A stretch of 56,543 bases of DNA from Saprospiraceae bacterium (GTDB lineage Bacteria > Bacteroidota > Bacteroidia > Chitinophagales > Saprospiraceae): assembly GCA_016787345.1 (NCBI GenBank), contig JAEUUU010000151.1, forward strand, positions 1-56,543, given 5' to 3'. The notes under the pieces were generated by a model. The model worked only from the letters and a program-made list of their open reading frames with translations, was not told the DNA's origin and ran no database searches. The translations under genes and the position numbers were made by a program. Below are positions 45,715 through 52,884 of this stretch, piece by piece (position 1 is the stretch's first letter; each line of letters opens with the position of its first letter).

Positions 45715-46131
45715 TCAAACCCGCCACCACGCCATCGCCAGACACACCACCACCAGCCCGGCCAGCACGATCGGCGGCAAGAACGTAAGGCATAAAAACA
45801 CAAGGAATGTTGTGCCGTAAACAAGGGTTTCAATTTTGATCACCCCCAACAACAAATCTGCACCGGCCTTTTTGCGCAACAGGTACAAATTAAGCAGGCC
45901 GCCAAACAGGTACAGCAGCGAAAAACACGCGCTCATGGCATTGAACAGATCGGTCATCGAGGGCTGAAAACCCGCGCCGAGTGCCATTTTATAGTTGTCC
46001 ATCAGATCGATCAACTGCTTTTCCGTGTCATTGGCCGGCGCAGGATCGTTGAAAAAACTGAGGCTGTGGATGCAGGCCGTCAGCAGGAGCAGCACACTGG
46101 CCGCTTTTAGCCAGAAGGTATAGTTTTTCAT
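45715..46131 (-). CDS. Small membrane protein (four helices), function unknown
   Basis: A 138-residue protein with about four hydrophobic helices: MKNYTFWLKAASVLLLLTACIHS (a membrane anchor more than a lipobox), FNAMSACFSLLYLFGGLLNLYLL, a Tyr/Thr-rich helix and a C-terminal VLAGLVVVCLAMAWW. It resembles short uncharacterised LIC_13387-type membrane proteins. It begins 20 bases after the Mpo1-like gene and is probably co-transcribed. Confidence 0.75.
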   Translation of the reverse strand: MKNYTFWLKAASVLLLLTACIHSLSFFNDPAPANDTEKQLIDLMDNYKMALGAGFQPSMTDLFNAMSACFSLLYLFGGLLNLYLLRKKAGADLLLGVIKIETLVYGTTFLVFLCLTFLPPIVLAGLVVVCLAMAWWRV

Positions 46132-46151
46132 TGTGGTTTCTTTTTTATGGG

Positions 46152-46616
46152 TTAGATGCGGATTCCCAGGCGCCCGTACACAAAACTCATCAGCCAGGCC
46201 GGACCGATCATCAAAAACTGCAGGTCTTTGAGAAACGAGGGCTTTTTGCCTTCCACGTGGTGACCCCAGAACTGCCCGATCCAGGCCGCCACAAACAACA
46301 CCACACTCACGAGCCAGAGCGGGGTACCGCTTTGCTCGACCATTCGGCACACCCACAAGCAAACGGCGCTGAACGCAGCCATGCCCAGGGCCAGGGTGGG
46401 GGAGAGCCGCAGATAATATACCAACACGGCGACCAGCACGATCATCGCCAGGTTGAGCGGCAGACCCGGCGCCAGCTCGACGCCCAGCTTGACGCTGTAC
46501 AACAGCCCGGTGACGCAGAAAAAGATCACCGGCACACAAATCCAGTGTACGAGTTTGTTGGTCGGGTTCTGGTGGCTTTCGCCGTATTCGGACAGCCAGC
46601 TTTGAATGGTGCGCAT
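46152..46616 (-). CDS. Mpo1-like (DUF962) membrane protein
   Basis: A 154-residue protein of the Mpo1/YGL010w family, whose yeast member is an iron-dependent 2-hydroxy fatty acid dioxygenase. Conserved histidines occur in SHQNPTNKLVHWICVP near the N-terminus and in FWGHHVEGKKPSFLKDLQFL near the C-terminus, with four hydrophobic segments between and after. A role in fatty acid alpha-oxidation is an inference from the family. It is divergent from the GH20 gene. Confidence 0.88.
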   Translation of the reverse strand: MRTIQSWLSEYGESHQNPTNKLVHWICVPVIFFCVTGLLYSVKLGVELAPGLPLNLAMIVLVAVLVYYLRLSPTLALGMAAFSAVCLWVCRMVEQSGTPLWLVSVVLFVAAWIGQFWGHHVEGKKPSFLKDLQFLMIGPAWLMSFVYGRLGIRI

Positions 46617-46656
46617 AATTGGAGATTTTGTTTTTAATGGATAGAAATCTGTTGCG

Positions 46657-46664
46657 TAAAAGTA
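46657..46664 (-). promoter_or_regulatory. Probable -7 element for the Mpo1-like gene
   Basis: On the minus strand this reads TACTTTTA, one base from TAnnTTTG, about 40 bases upstream of the ATG at 46616. Confidence 0.35.
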
Positions 46665-46760
46665 GGTAATGTGGAATTTTGACCAAATTTTTGCGCGCCT
46701 TTTCGATCTTGTTTCGATCGCTTGCCATTTTTCCAAACTTTGTCCCGAATTGCTTTCACC

Positions 46761-49337
46761 ATGCATATACGTTCCCTTCTCCTGCTTCTTTTCGCGCTGT
46801 TTGCCTGCTCGCTTCTGGCGCAGTCCGACCTCGCTTTTCAACCCGACCAGATCCGGCTGGAATGGGAACTGATCGAAAACCAGTACCAGGGCAAATCGCA
46901 GAGCCTGTCGCGCCTGACCCTCACCAACGAGGGCAAAACGCCCGTGCCGGCCTCGGGCTGGTCGATCTATTTCAACTTCGGCCGCTCCCTGCTGAACGAA
47001 CCGCTCGCGGCCACCGGCTTCGAAGTGAAACAGATCAGCGGAGACTGGTTTCGCCTGCGACCGACCGACAAATTCAGCGGTATCGCACCCGGGAAATCGT
47101 GGCGCCTCGACTGGGTCAGCACCGACTGGCTGGTGCACCGAACCGACGCCCCGAACGGCTTTTACGTGGTGTTCGACCGCGAGCCCGATACCGGCTACCC
47201 GATGCCCGCGCCGACCGTCAAAGCCCCGGCCGATGCCCGTAAACTCCTGCGCTCGCCCGACGATAAAAAACTGCCGGTCACCCCTGCCGACGTGTACGAG
47301 CAAAACAAAGCGGTAGGTCCGCCCGATCGCGACAAAGCTTGTCCGGTATTCCCTACGCCATTAAAATGGGGCCTGCTGCCGGGCGGTATTTTGGTGGACC
47401 AAAACACGCCCGTGTGGGTTGATCCGGCTTTCGCAAAGGAAGCCCAATGGTTGTACGACAACTGGCGCTACTGGCTGGGCGGTATCAATATCGTGGAAAA
47501 CCCGCCCGCGAGCGGGGTGGCGCTTGTGGTCAGGAAATCCAACGAGCCGCTGCCCGACGAGGCGTATACGCTGAGTATTACCAACGAACGGGGCATCGAA
47601 ATCATGTCGTTTTCGCCGGCCGGAGCTTTCTACGGCATACAAACGCTGGCCTCGCTGTTCGACCCGGAAGCTTTGAAGCAGTCGATCGCCGAACAACGCC
47701 TGCCTTGCCTGGAAATTTTTGACCAGCCCCGATTTGCGTACCGGGGCATGCACATCGACGTGGCGCGCAATTTTCAGCCGAAAGCAGAAATCCTGAAAAT
47801 GCTGGACGCCATGGCGATGTACAAACTCAACGTCCTGCATTTCCATTTCAGCGACGACGAGGGCTGGCGCATCGAAATCCCTGGCCTGCCCGAACTCACC
47901 CGGGTAGGCGCCCGCCGCGGGCACACATTGACGGAAAATGAATTTTTGCACCCTTCCTACGGCTCGGGGCCTGTCGCCGGCCAGTCGAGCGGCTCCGGCT
48001 ACTACACGCGTCAGGATTTTATCGAAATCCTCGAATACGCGGCAGCCAGGCATATCCGGGTGATCCCCGAAATCGAGTTGCCGGGCCATGCCCGCGCCGC
48101 GATCAAGTCGATGGACGCCCGCTACGAACGGCTCATGGCGGAGGGGCGTCCCGATGAAGCCCGGCGCTATTTGTTGCGCGACCCCGAAGACCGCTCCACT
48201 TATCGCTCCGTGCAATGGTACAACGACAACGTCGTGTGTGTCGCACTGCCTTCCACCTTCGCTTTTATTGAAAAAGTGACGGACGAACTGCTGGCAATGT
48301 ACCGCGCTGCTGATGCCCCGATCGAAACCATTCACCTGGGGGGCGACGAAGTGCCGGGCGGCGTCTGGGAAAAATCCCCGGTCTGCCGTCAGTTGATGAA
48401 GGAGCAACAAATGGGCTCAACCGACGAGCTTTGGTATTTTTTCTGGACAAAACTCGACGGCATGATGGCGGCAAAAGGCCTGGCGGTTTCAGGTTGGGAA
48501 GAAGCGGGACTGCGCAAAACGCAACTCGACGGCCAGACGAAGTTTATCCCCAATCCCGATTTTGCGGGCAAAGGTTTCCGCATGTACGTCTGGAACAACG
48601 TGATCGGCTGGGGCGCCGAAGACCTGGCATACCGCATGGCCAACGCCGGTTACAAGGTCGTGCTCGGTCCGGTCAGCAACCTGTATTTCGATATGGCTTA
48701 CCAGAAACATTTCGAGGAGCCTGGCTATTACTGGGGAGCCTACACCGACGTCGATCAGGCGTTTTCCTTTGCGCCCTTCGATTATTTTAAAACGACCAAA
48801 ACTGATCGCATGGGCAACGCCGTCACGTCCGGCCTGTTTGTGGGCAAAGACCGGCTCACAGATTACGGCAAAGGAAATATCCTGGGCATCCAGGGCCTTA
48901 TCTGGTCCGAAACCCTGACCGGCCCTGAGGACCTGGAATATATGGTATTGCCTAAAATGCTCGGCCTGGCCGAACGTGCCTGGGCGCCCGCCCCCGACTG
49001 GGAATCGGCCAGCGACGCTGCGCAACTGGATCAGCAATATCGCGCTTCCTGGACGGGCTTTGCACACCGCGTAGGCCAGGTGGAACTGCCCCGCCTCGAC
49101 TATCTCTCGGGCGGTTTCAACTACCGTATTCCCACGCCGGGCGCGGTACTGAAAGACGGTATGGTGTACGCCAACATCCAGTTTCCCGGCCTGACAATGC
49201 GCTATACCACCGACGGCTCGGAACCTACCTCGAACAGCACAGTGTACAACGCGCCGTTCAAGGCAGCCGGCAAGGTCAAATTCCGCGCCTTCGACCGGCG
49301 GGGCAGGGGCAGCCGGACGGTGCAGGCGGGGAATTGA
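46761..49337 (+). CDS. Family 20 glycoside hydrolase (beta-N-acetylhexosaminidase)
   Basis: An 858-residue exported enzyme that removes terminal N-acetylglucosamine or N-acetylgalactosamine from chitin-derived or glycoprotein oligosaccharides. A signal peptide (1-20, LLAQ) leads into a CHB_HEX carbohydrate-binding domain (about 25-165), a GH20b domain (about 195-320) and the GH20 barrel (about 325-770). The catalytic Asp529-Glu530 pair is in HLGGDEVPGG. The C-terminus (about 785-858) is the chitobiase/beta-hexosaminidase C-terminal Fn3-like domain (YTTDGSEPTSNS). The start at 46761 opens the signal peptide. A cluster of hairpin repeats follows the stop. Confidence 0.95.
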   Translation: MHIRSLLLLLFALFACSLLAQSDLAFQPDQIRLEWELIENQYQGKSQSLSRLTLTNEGKTPVPASGWSIYFNFGRSLLNEPLAATGFEVKQISGDWFRLRPTDKFSGIAPGKSWRLDWVSTDWLVHRTDAPNGFYVVFDREPDTGYPMPAPTVKAPADARKLLRSPDDKKLPVTPADVYEQNKAVGPPDRDKACPVFPTPLKWGLLPGGILVDQNTPVWVDPAFAKEAQWLYDNWRYWLGGINIVENPPASGVALVVRKSNEPLPDEAYTLSITNERGIEIMSFSPAGAFYGIQTLASLFDPEALKQSIAEQRLPCLEIFDQPRFAYRGMHIDVARNFQPKAEILKMLDAMAMYKLNVLHFHFSDDEGWRIEIPGLPELTRVGARRGHTLTENEFLHPSYGSGPVAGQSSGSGYYTRQDFIEILEYAAARHIRVIPEIELPGHARAAIKSMDARYERLMAEGRPDEARRYLLRDPEDRSTYRSVQWYNDNVVCVALPSTFAFIEKVTDELLAMYRAADAPIETIHLGGDEVPGGVWEKSPVCRQLMKEQQMGSTDELWYFFWTKLDGMMAAKGLAVSGWEEAGLRKTQLDGQTKFIPNPDFAGKGFRMYVWNNVIGWGAEDLAYRMANAGYKVVLGPVSNLYFDMAYQKHFEEPGYYWGAYTDVDQAFSFAPFDYFKTTKTDRMGNAVTSGLFVGKDRLTDYGKGNILGIQGLIWSETLTGPEDLEYMVLPKMLGLAERAWAPAPDWESASDAAQLDQQYRASWTGFAHRVGQVELPRLDYLSGGFNYRIPTPGAVLKDGMVYANIQFPGLTMRYTTDGSEPTSNSTVYNAPFKAAGKVKFRAFDRRGRGSRTVQAGN

Positions 49338-49345
49338 GTGTGAAA

Positions 49346-49592
49346 TTTCACGCAAAGCCGCAGAATACCCTGCCCCCCTTTGCGAGCTTTGCACCTTTGC
49401 GCCCTTGGCGTGAAAAAAAATAGTCACGCAAAGCCGCAAAGCCCGCGAAGTCACACCCTCTGTGTCTCTGCGCCTCTGCGTGAAATTTTAAATAAAAAAA
49501 CGCCGCTGAATGCCCCCGAATCCCCTTTGCGCGCTTTGCATCTTTGTGTTCTTGGCGTGAAAAAAACAGTCACGCAAAGCCTCTGCGTGAAA
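49346..49592. repeat. Cluster of TTTCACGCAAAG/GCGTGAAA hairpin repeats
   Basis: Unit A (49346-49415) and unit B (49423-49485) each begin (TT)TCACGCAAAGCCGC and end GCGTGAAA. A right half (about 49523-49563) and a minimal unit CACGC-N9-GCGTG (49571-49589) follow. Many internal CTTTGCG/CGCAAAG words allow long imperfect hairpins. The block fills the space between the convergent GH20 and DUF1295 genes. A single relative lies at 4939-4995. It could act as a bidirectional terminator or belong to a REP-like mobile family. Confidence 0.8.
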
Positions 49593-49599
49593 TCCCCCA

Positions 49600-50517
49600 C
49601 TACCACAATCGCGGCAAAAAGCGCGGCACCTTTCGCTGGTATTCGGCATAGGCGGGGTATTTGCCCGCCGAGATTTTTTCACTGAAATCCGAGCTGCCCA
49701 GAAACAGCAACATCAGCAGAATGCCGCCGGCCAGCGACCAGTTGAGCCAGCGGCCCGTGGCAGCCACGCTGAACAGGTAAAAACTCAGCCAGATGGCTTG
49801 CTCGCAGGCATAATTGGGGTGGCGTACCACCGACCAGAGCCCCGTACGGCAAAAGCCGGTCGCGTATTCGCCGTCGAGCGGTTCACCGGCGGCCATGCGG
49901 CGGTGTTTTTCCGTCTGATAGTTGTATTGCTGCTGGTCGGCCAGGGTTTCGTACAATAAAAAAGTCAGGAACAAACCGGCCACGATGCCGTCGAAAAGAC
50001 CCAGGGGCCGGTCGGCGCCCTGCCAGGCCACCAGGGTAGGCAGGGTGAACAGGAGGATCAGGCTGTTTTGATACAGGGAGATAAAAAACAGGTTGAACAG
50101 CCCCCAACGGAGGCGGCCCTTGAGCAGGGGATTCTGGCGCAGCACACTCCAGCGATAGTCTTCTTCGCCGCGCCAGGGCAGCCAGTCGTAGCCGCCGCGC
50201 CGCCAGAAATTGTAGGTGAGCCTTGCCGCCCAGAGGGTCGCAAGAACGGCCATCAGCACCAGTCGGGGAGAAAAACCGGAGGCCTGGGCGACCGTCCAGA
50301 CGTATACTACGGGCACGATGCTCCAGAGTTTGTCGACCTGGCTGCAATTGCCCGTGATTTCACTGACGACAAAACAGGTGAGCGCCACGCCGAGCATGAT
50401 GTACACCAGCCGGTGCAGGGTAGTGGCTATCTCGAAGGAAAGCGGCTGGTCCCAGTAAATGGCGACGATGGGTAGCGCAATGAGGGTGGCGAGCAAAACG
50501 AGGATCGTACGGAGCAT
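49600..50517 (-). CDS. DUF1295 (steroid 5-alpha-reductase-like) membrane protein
   Basis: A 305-residue integral membrane protein with about seven hydrophobic segments. The C-terminal part has the DUF1295/isoprenylcysteine methyltransferase-like signature: QQQYNYQTEKHRR, GLWSVVRHPNYACEQAIW and SSDFSEKISAGKYPAYAEYQRKVPRFLP. Relatives include 3-oxo-5-alpha-steroid 4-dehydrogenase C-terminal proteins, but the bacterial reaction is not known. It follows the DUF1697 gene by 23 bases and its stop abuts the hairpin repeats. Confidence 0.9.
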   Translation of the reverse strand: MLRTILVLLATLIALPIVAIYWDQPLSFEIATTLHRLVYIMLGVALTCFVVSEITGNCSQVDKLWSIVPVVYVWTVAQASGFSPRLVLMAVLATLWAARLTYNFWRRGGYDWLPWRGEEDYRWSVLRQNPLLKGRLRWGLFNLFFISLYQNSLILLFTLPTLVAWQGADRPLGLFDGIVAGLFLTFLLYETLADQQQYNYQTEKHRRMAAGEPLDGEYATGFCRTGLWSVVRHPNYACEQAIWLSFYLFSVAATGRWLNWSLAGGILLMLLFLGSSDFSEKISAGKYPAYAEYQRKVPRFLPRLW

Positions 50518-50540
50518 GACAGTGCGTTTTTGAAATCGTT

Positions 50541-51086
50541 TTATACTTGATGCGTAAGTTGGTGTATCTCATTCATTGTCTTCCAGTTGCGGGTAGTGGC
50601 TCTGACCTTCAATTTGGCTTCGAAAAAGGCGTTGCTCAATTTGGTGTTGCCATAGCCGCCCGGGCAATACAGGTAAACCGTCCGGCCCCGCAGCGCAAAG
50701 CGGTCGGGTTCGTACTGATATTCCATCAGTTTTTCGGCGGCTTCGGGTCGGGGCAGTTCATCCAGCAGAGTGACGTGCAAAAACGCCGGATCGATATTTT
50801 TTTCCGATAAAAACGGGTTTTCATGCAGAATTTGCGCCCATTCCTGCGCACTGCGGGCGAGAACCGGAACGGCAAAACCGAAGCGCGCCGTCACCGTTTC
50901 CGCGATTTGGGCCGACAGGCGGGCTTCCTCTGTCTCCAGCGCCGAAAAAACGACATTTCCGCTTTGGATGTAGGTCCGCACCGAGGCAAAGCCCATTGCC
51001 TCGAACAGAGATTTCAGCTCCGGCATTTTAATCATATTCCTGCCGCTGACGTTGATGCCCCGAAGTATGGCGATAAAGGTGGTCAT
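50541..51086 (-). CDS. DUF1697 domain-containing protein
   Basis: A 181-residue cytoplasmic protein with the DUF1697 signature: TFIAILRGINVSGRNMIKM, L..MGF..VRTYIQSGNVVF and VYLYCPGGYGNTKLSN near the C-terminus. The function of the family is unknown. The ATG at 51086 gives the standard start. It is the upstream gene of a two-gene minus-strand set with the DUF1295 gene and is divergent from the formate dehydrogenase. Confidence 0.92.
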   Translation of the reverse strand: MTTFIAILRGINVSGRNMIKMPELKSLFEAMGFASVRTYIQSGNVVFSALETEEARLSAQIAETVTARFGFAVPVLARSAQEWAQILHENPFLSEKNIDPAFLHVTLLDELPRPEAAEKLMEYQYEPDRFALRGRTVYLYCPGGYGNTKLSNAFFEAKLKVRATTRNWKTMNEIHQLTHQV

Positions 51087-51203
51087 GCTGATTTTATCCT
51101 GTTCAGTTGAGCGGCCAAAGATCATATTTTATTGTAAAATTGCCCCGAAAGCCAAATTGACGACACAATCGTTTCTTTTTTTAGAAAAAACCTTAAAAAC
51201 CGC

Positions 51204-51211
51204 TACTTTTA
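51204..51211 (+). promoter_or_regulatory. Probable -7 element for the formate dehydrogenase genes
   Basis: TACTTTTA, one base from TAnnTTTG, ends 21 bases before the ATG at 51233, in an AT-rich intergenic stretch. Confidence 0.35.
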
Positions 51212-51232
51212 ATTGCCCTTACCACGTAACCC

Positions 51233-52873
51233 ATGTCGAAAAATATCCGCAATCTATCGGCCCGCAAAGGGCTCGACGACAATCTCTTCGAACAGTTGCC
51301 CGACAACGGCGGCGCCGATGGCGATAACTACCGCAATGTCGCTTCCAAATTCCTGATCGGTAATGCCAATACCTACGGCACAGCCTCCTTTTACGATTTT
51401 CTCAACCCTGAAAACAGCGGGAAAAAAGGTTTTTACTGCGCCGGAAGCGCCTGCCTGCTGGCCGGTACGCAGGACGTGGTCAAAAGCGAACTGGAAGCCC
51501 AGTTCGGCGCCGATGCCGTCGGACCCGTGTATTGCCTGGGTCGCTGTTATGAAAATCGCGCTTTCCACGTTGATGGGAAAAACTACTCCGGGGCCGAAGC
51601 TGACGCCCTGCCTTCCATCTGCCGGCATGAAAAATCGCAACACCCCACGCCCTACCGCGTGCAGCACCAGGGCCGGGGAATCCTGACCGGCCATGCGCTC
51701 AGCCTTGAAGAATGCCTGCGGCTGCTGCCGGTCTGGCTGCAACGGCCGCCCGAAACCTTGCTCGACGGACTGCGTGTGTCGGGCCTGCGGGGCAGGGGGG
51801 GCGCCGGTTTTCCGATGGCGATCAAACTGGATACCGTTCGCAAAGAGCAGGCCGACCAGAAATACATTGTCTGCAACGCCGACGAAGGCGACCCGGGTGC
51901 GTTTTCCGACCGATACATTCTGGAAGAACAGCCCCATCTGCTGATGGCCGGCATGGCCCTGGCGGGTTTGATGGCGGGTGCGACCGAAGGCGTGGTGTAC
52001 ATCCGCGCCGAGTACCCCGAATCCATCACCATCGCGCGCCGCGTGGCCGAGCAGTTCAATAATCTCTTTCCGCTCGATACCCACGACGGCACACCGTTCT
52101 CTTTCCGCCTGAAAGTGGTCAAAGCCCAGGGCGCCTATATCTGCGGCGAGGAAACCGCCCTGCTCAACTCCATCGAAGGCAACCGCCCGGAAGTGCGCAC
52201 GCGCCCTCCGTTCCCTGCTCAGTACGGCCTTTACGGCAAACCAACTGCCGTCAACAACGTGGAAACCCTGGCCAACCTGCCCTTTATCGCGCAGGAAGGC
52301 GGTGAAGCGTTTAAAAGCCTGGGCACGGCAAAATCGTCGGGTACAAAACTGCTTTCGCTCGACAGTCATTTCCGCAACCCCGGCCTTTACGAAGTGGATA
52401 TGGGTACGCCGTTGTCGTTTGCCGTGTACGAACTCGGCGGCGGTTTCAAAGAGCCGGTCAAGGCCCTGCATATTGGCGGACCGCTCGGCGGACTGGTGCC
52501 GATATCGCGCATAAACGACCTCACGCTCGATTTCGAATCTTTTGCGAGCAACGGCTTTTTGCTGGGGCACGCCTCGATTTTGTCGGTTCCCGAACGTTTC
52601 CCGCTGATCAAATACCTCGAACATTTGTTTGAATTCACGGCGCACGAAAGTTGCGGCAAGTGTTTCCCCTGCCGGATCGGCTCGGTGCGCGGCAAGGAGT
52701 TGCTCAAAAAAGCCTATGAATCCGATTACCGGATCGACCGGGAATTGCTGAACGACCTGCTCGATACCCTCGAAAAAGGCTCGCTCTGCGCCCTGGGCGG
52801 CGGTATCCCGCTGCCGGTCAAAAATGCCCTGAAATACTTTGAATCCGAACTTCAGCCTTACTTTAAAAACTGA
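51233..52873 (+). CDS. fdsB: NAD-dependent formate dehydrogenase, NuoE-NuoF-type beta subunit
   Basis: A 546-residue diaphorase subunit that passes electrons from formate to NAD+. Residues about 55-120 are a thioredoxin-like [2Fe-2S] domain (CAGSAC, C-x4-C; CLGRC, C-x3-C) as in NuoE/FdsG but without its helical N-terminus. The NuoF part follows: NADH/FMN motifs GLRGRGGAGFP and NADEGDPGAFSDR, then GAYICGEETALL, an SLBB domain, and the [4Fe-4S] cysteines ESCGKCFPCRIG..CALGGG. Separate G and B subunits of the classical enzyme are thus one chain. The catalytic subunit gene starts 11 bases later. Confidence 0.9.
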   Translation: MSKNIRNLSARKGLDDNLFEQLPDNGGADGDNYRNVASKFLIGNANTYGTASFYDFLNPENSGKKGFYCAGSACLLAGTQDVVKSELEAQFGADAVGPVYCLGRCYENRAFHVDGKNYSGAEADALPSICRHEKSQHPTPYRVQHQGRGILTGHALSLEECLRLLPVWLQRPPETLLDGLRVSGLRGRGGAGFPMAIKLDTVRKEQADQKYIVCNADEGDPGAFSDRYILEEQPHLLMAGMALAGLMAGATEGVVYIRAEYPESITIARRVAEQFNNLFPLDTHDGTPFSFRLKVVKAQGAYICGEETALLNSIEGNRPEVRTRPPFPAQYGLYGKPTAVNNVETLANLPFIAQEGGEAFKSLGTAKSSGTKLLSLDSHFRNPGLYEVDMGTPLSFAVYELGGGFKEPVKALHIGGPLGGLVPISRINDLTLDFESFASNGFLLGHASILSVPERFPLIKYLEHLFEFTAHESCGKCFPCRIGSVRGKELLKKAYESDYRIDRELLNDLLDTLEKGSLCALGGGIPLPVKNALKYFESELQPYFKN

Positions 52874-52884
52874 ACTGCTCTGCC

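Noticed and set aside
49346-49592. CRISPR array
   Set aside because: Units are palindromic, of unequal length and irregular spacing, with no unique spacers and no cas genes nearby.
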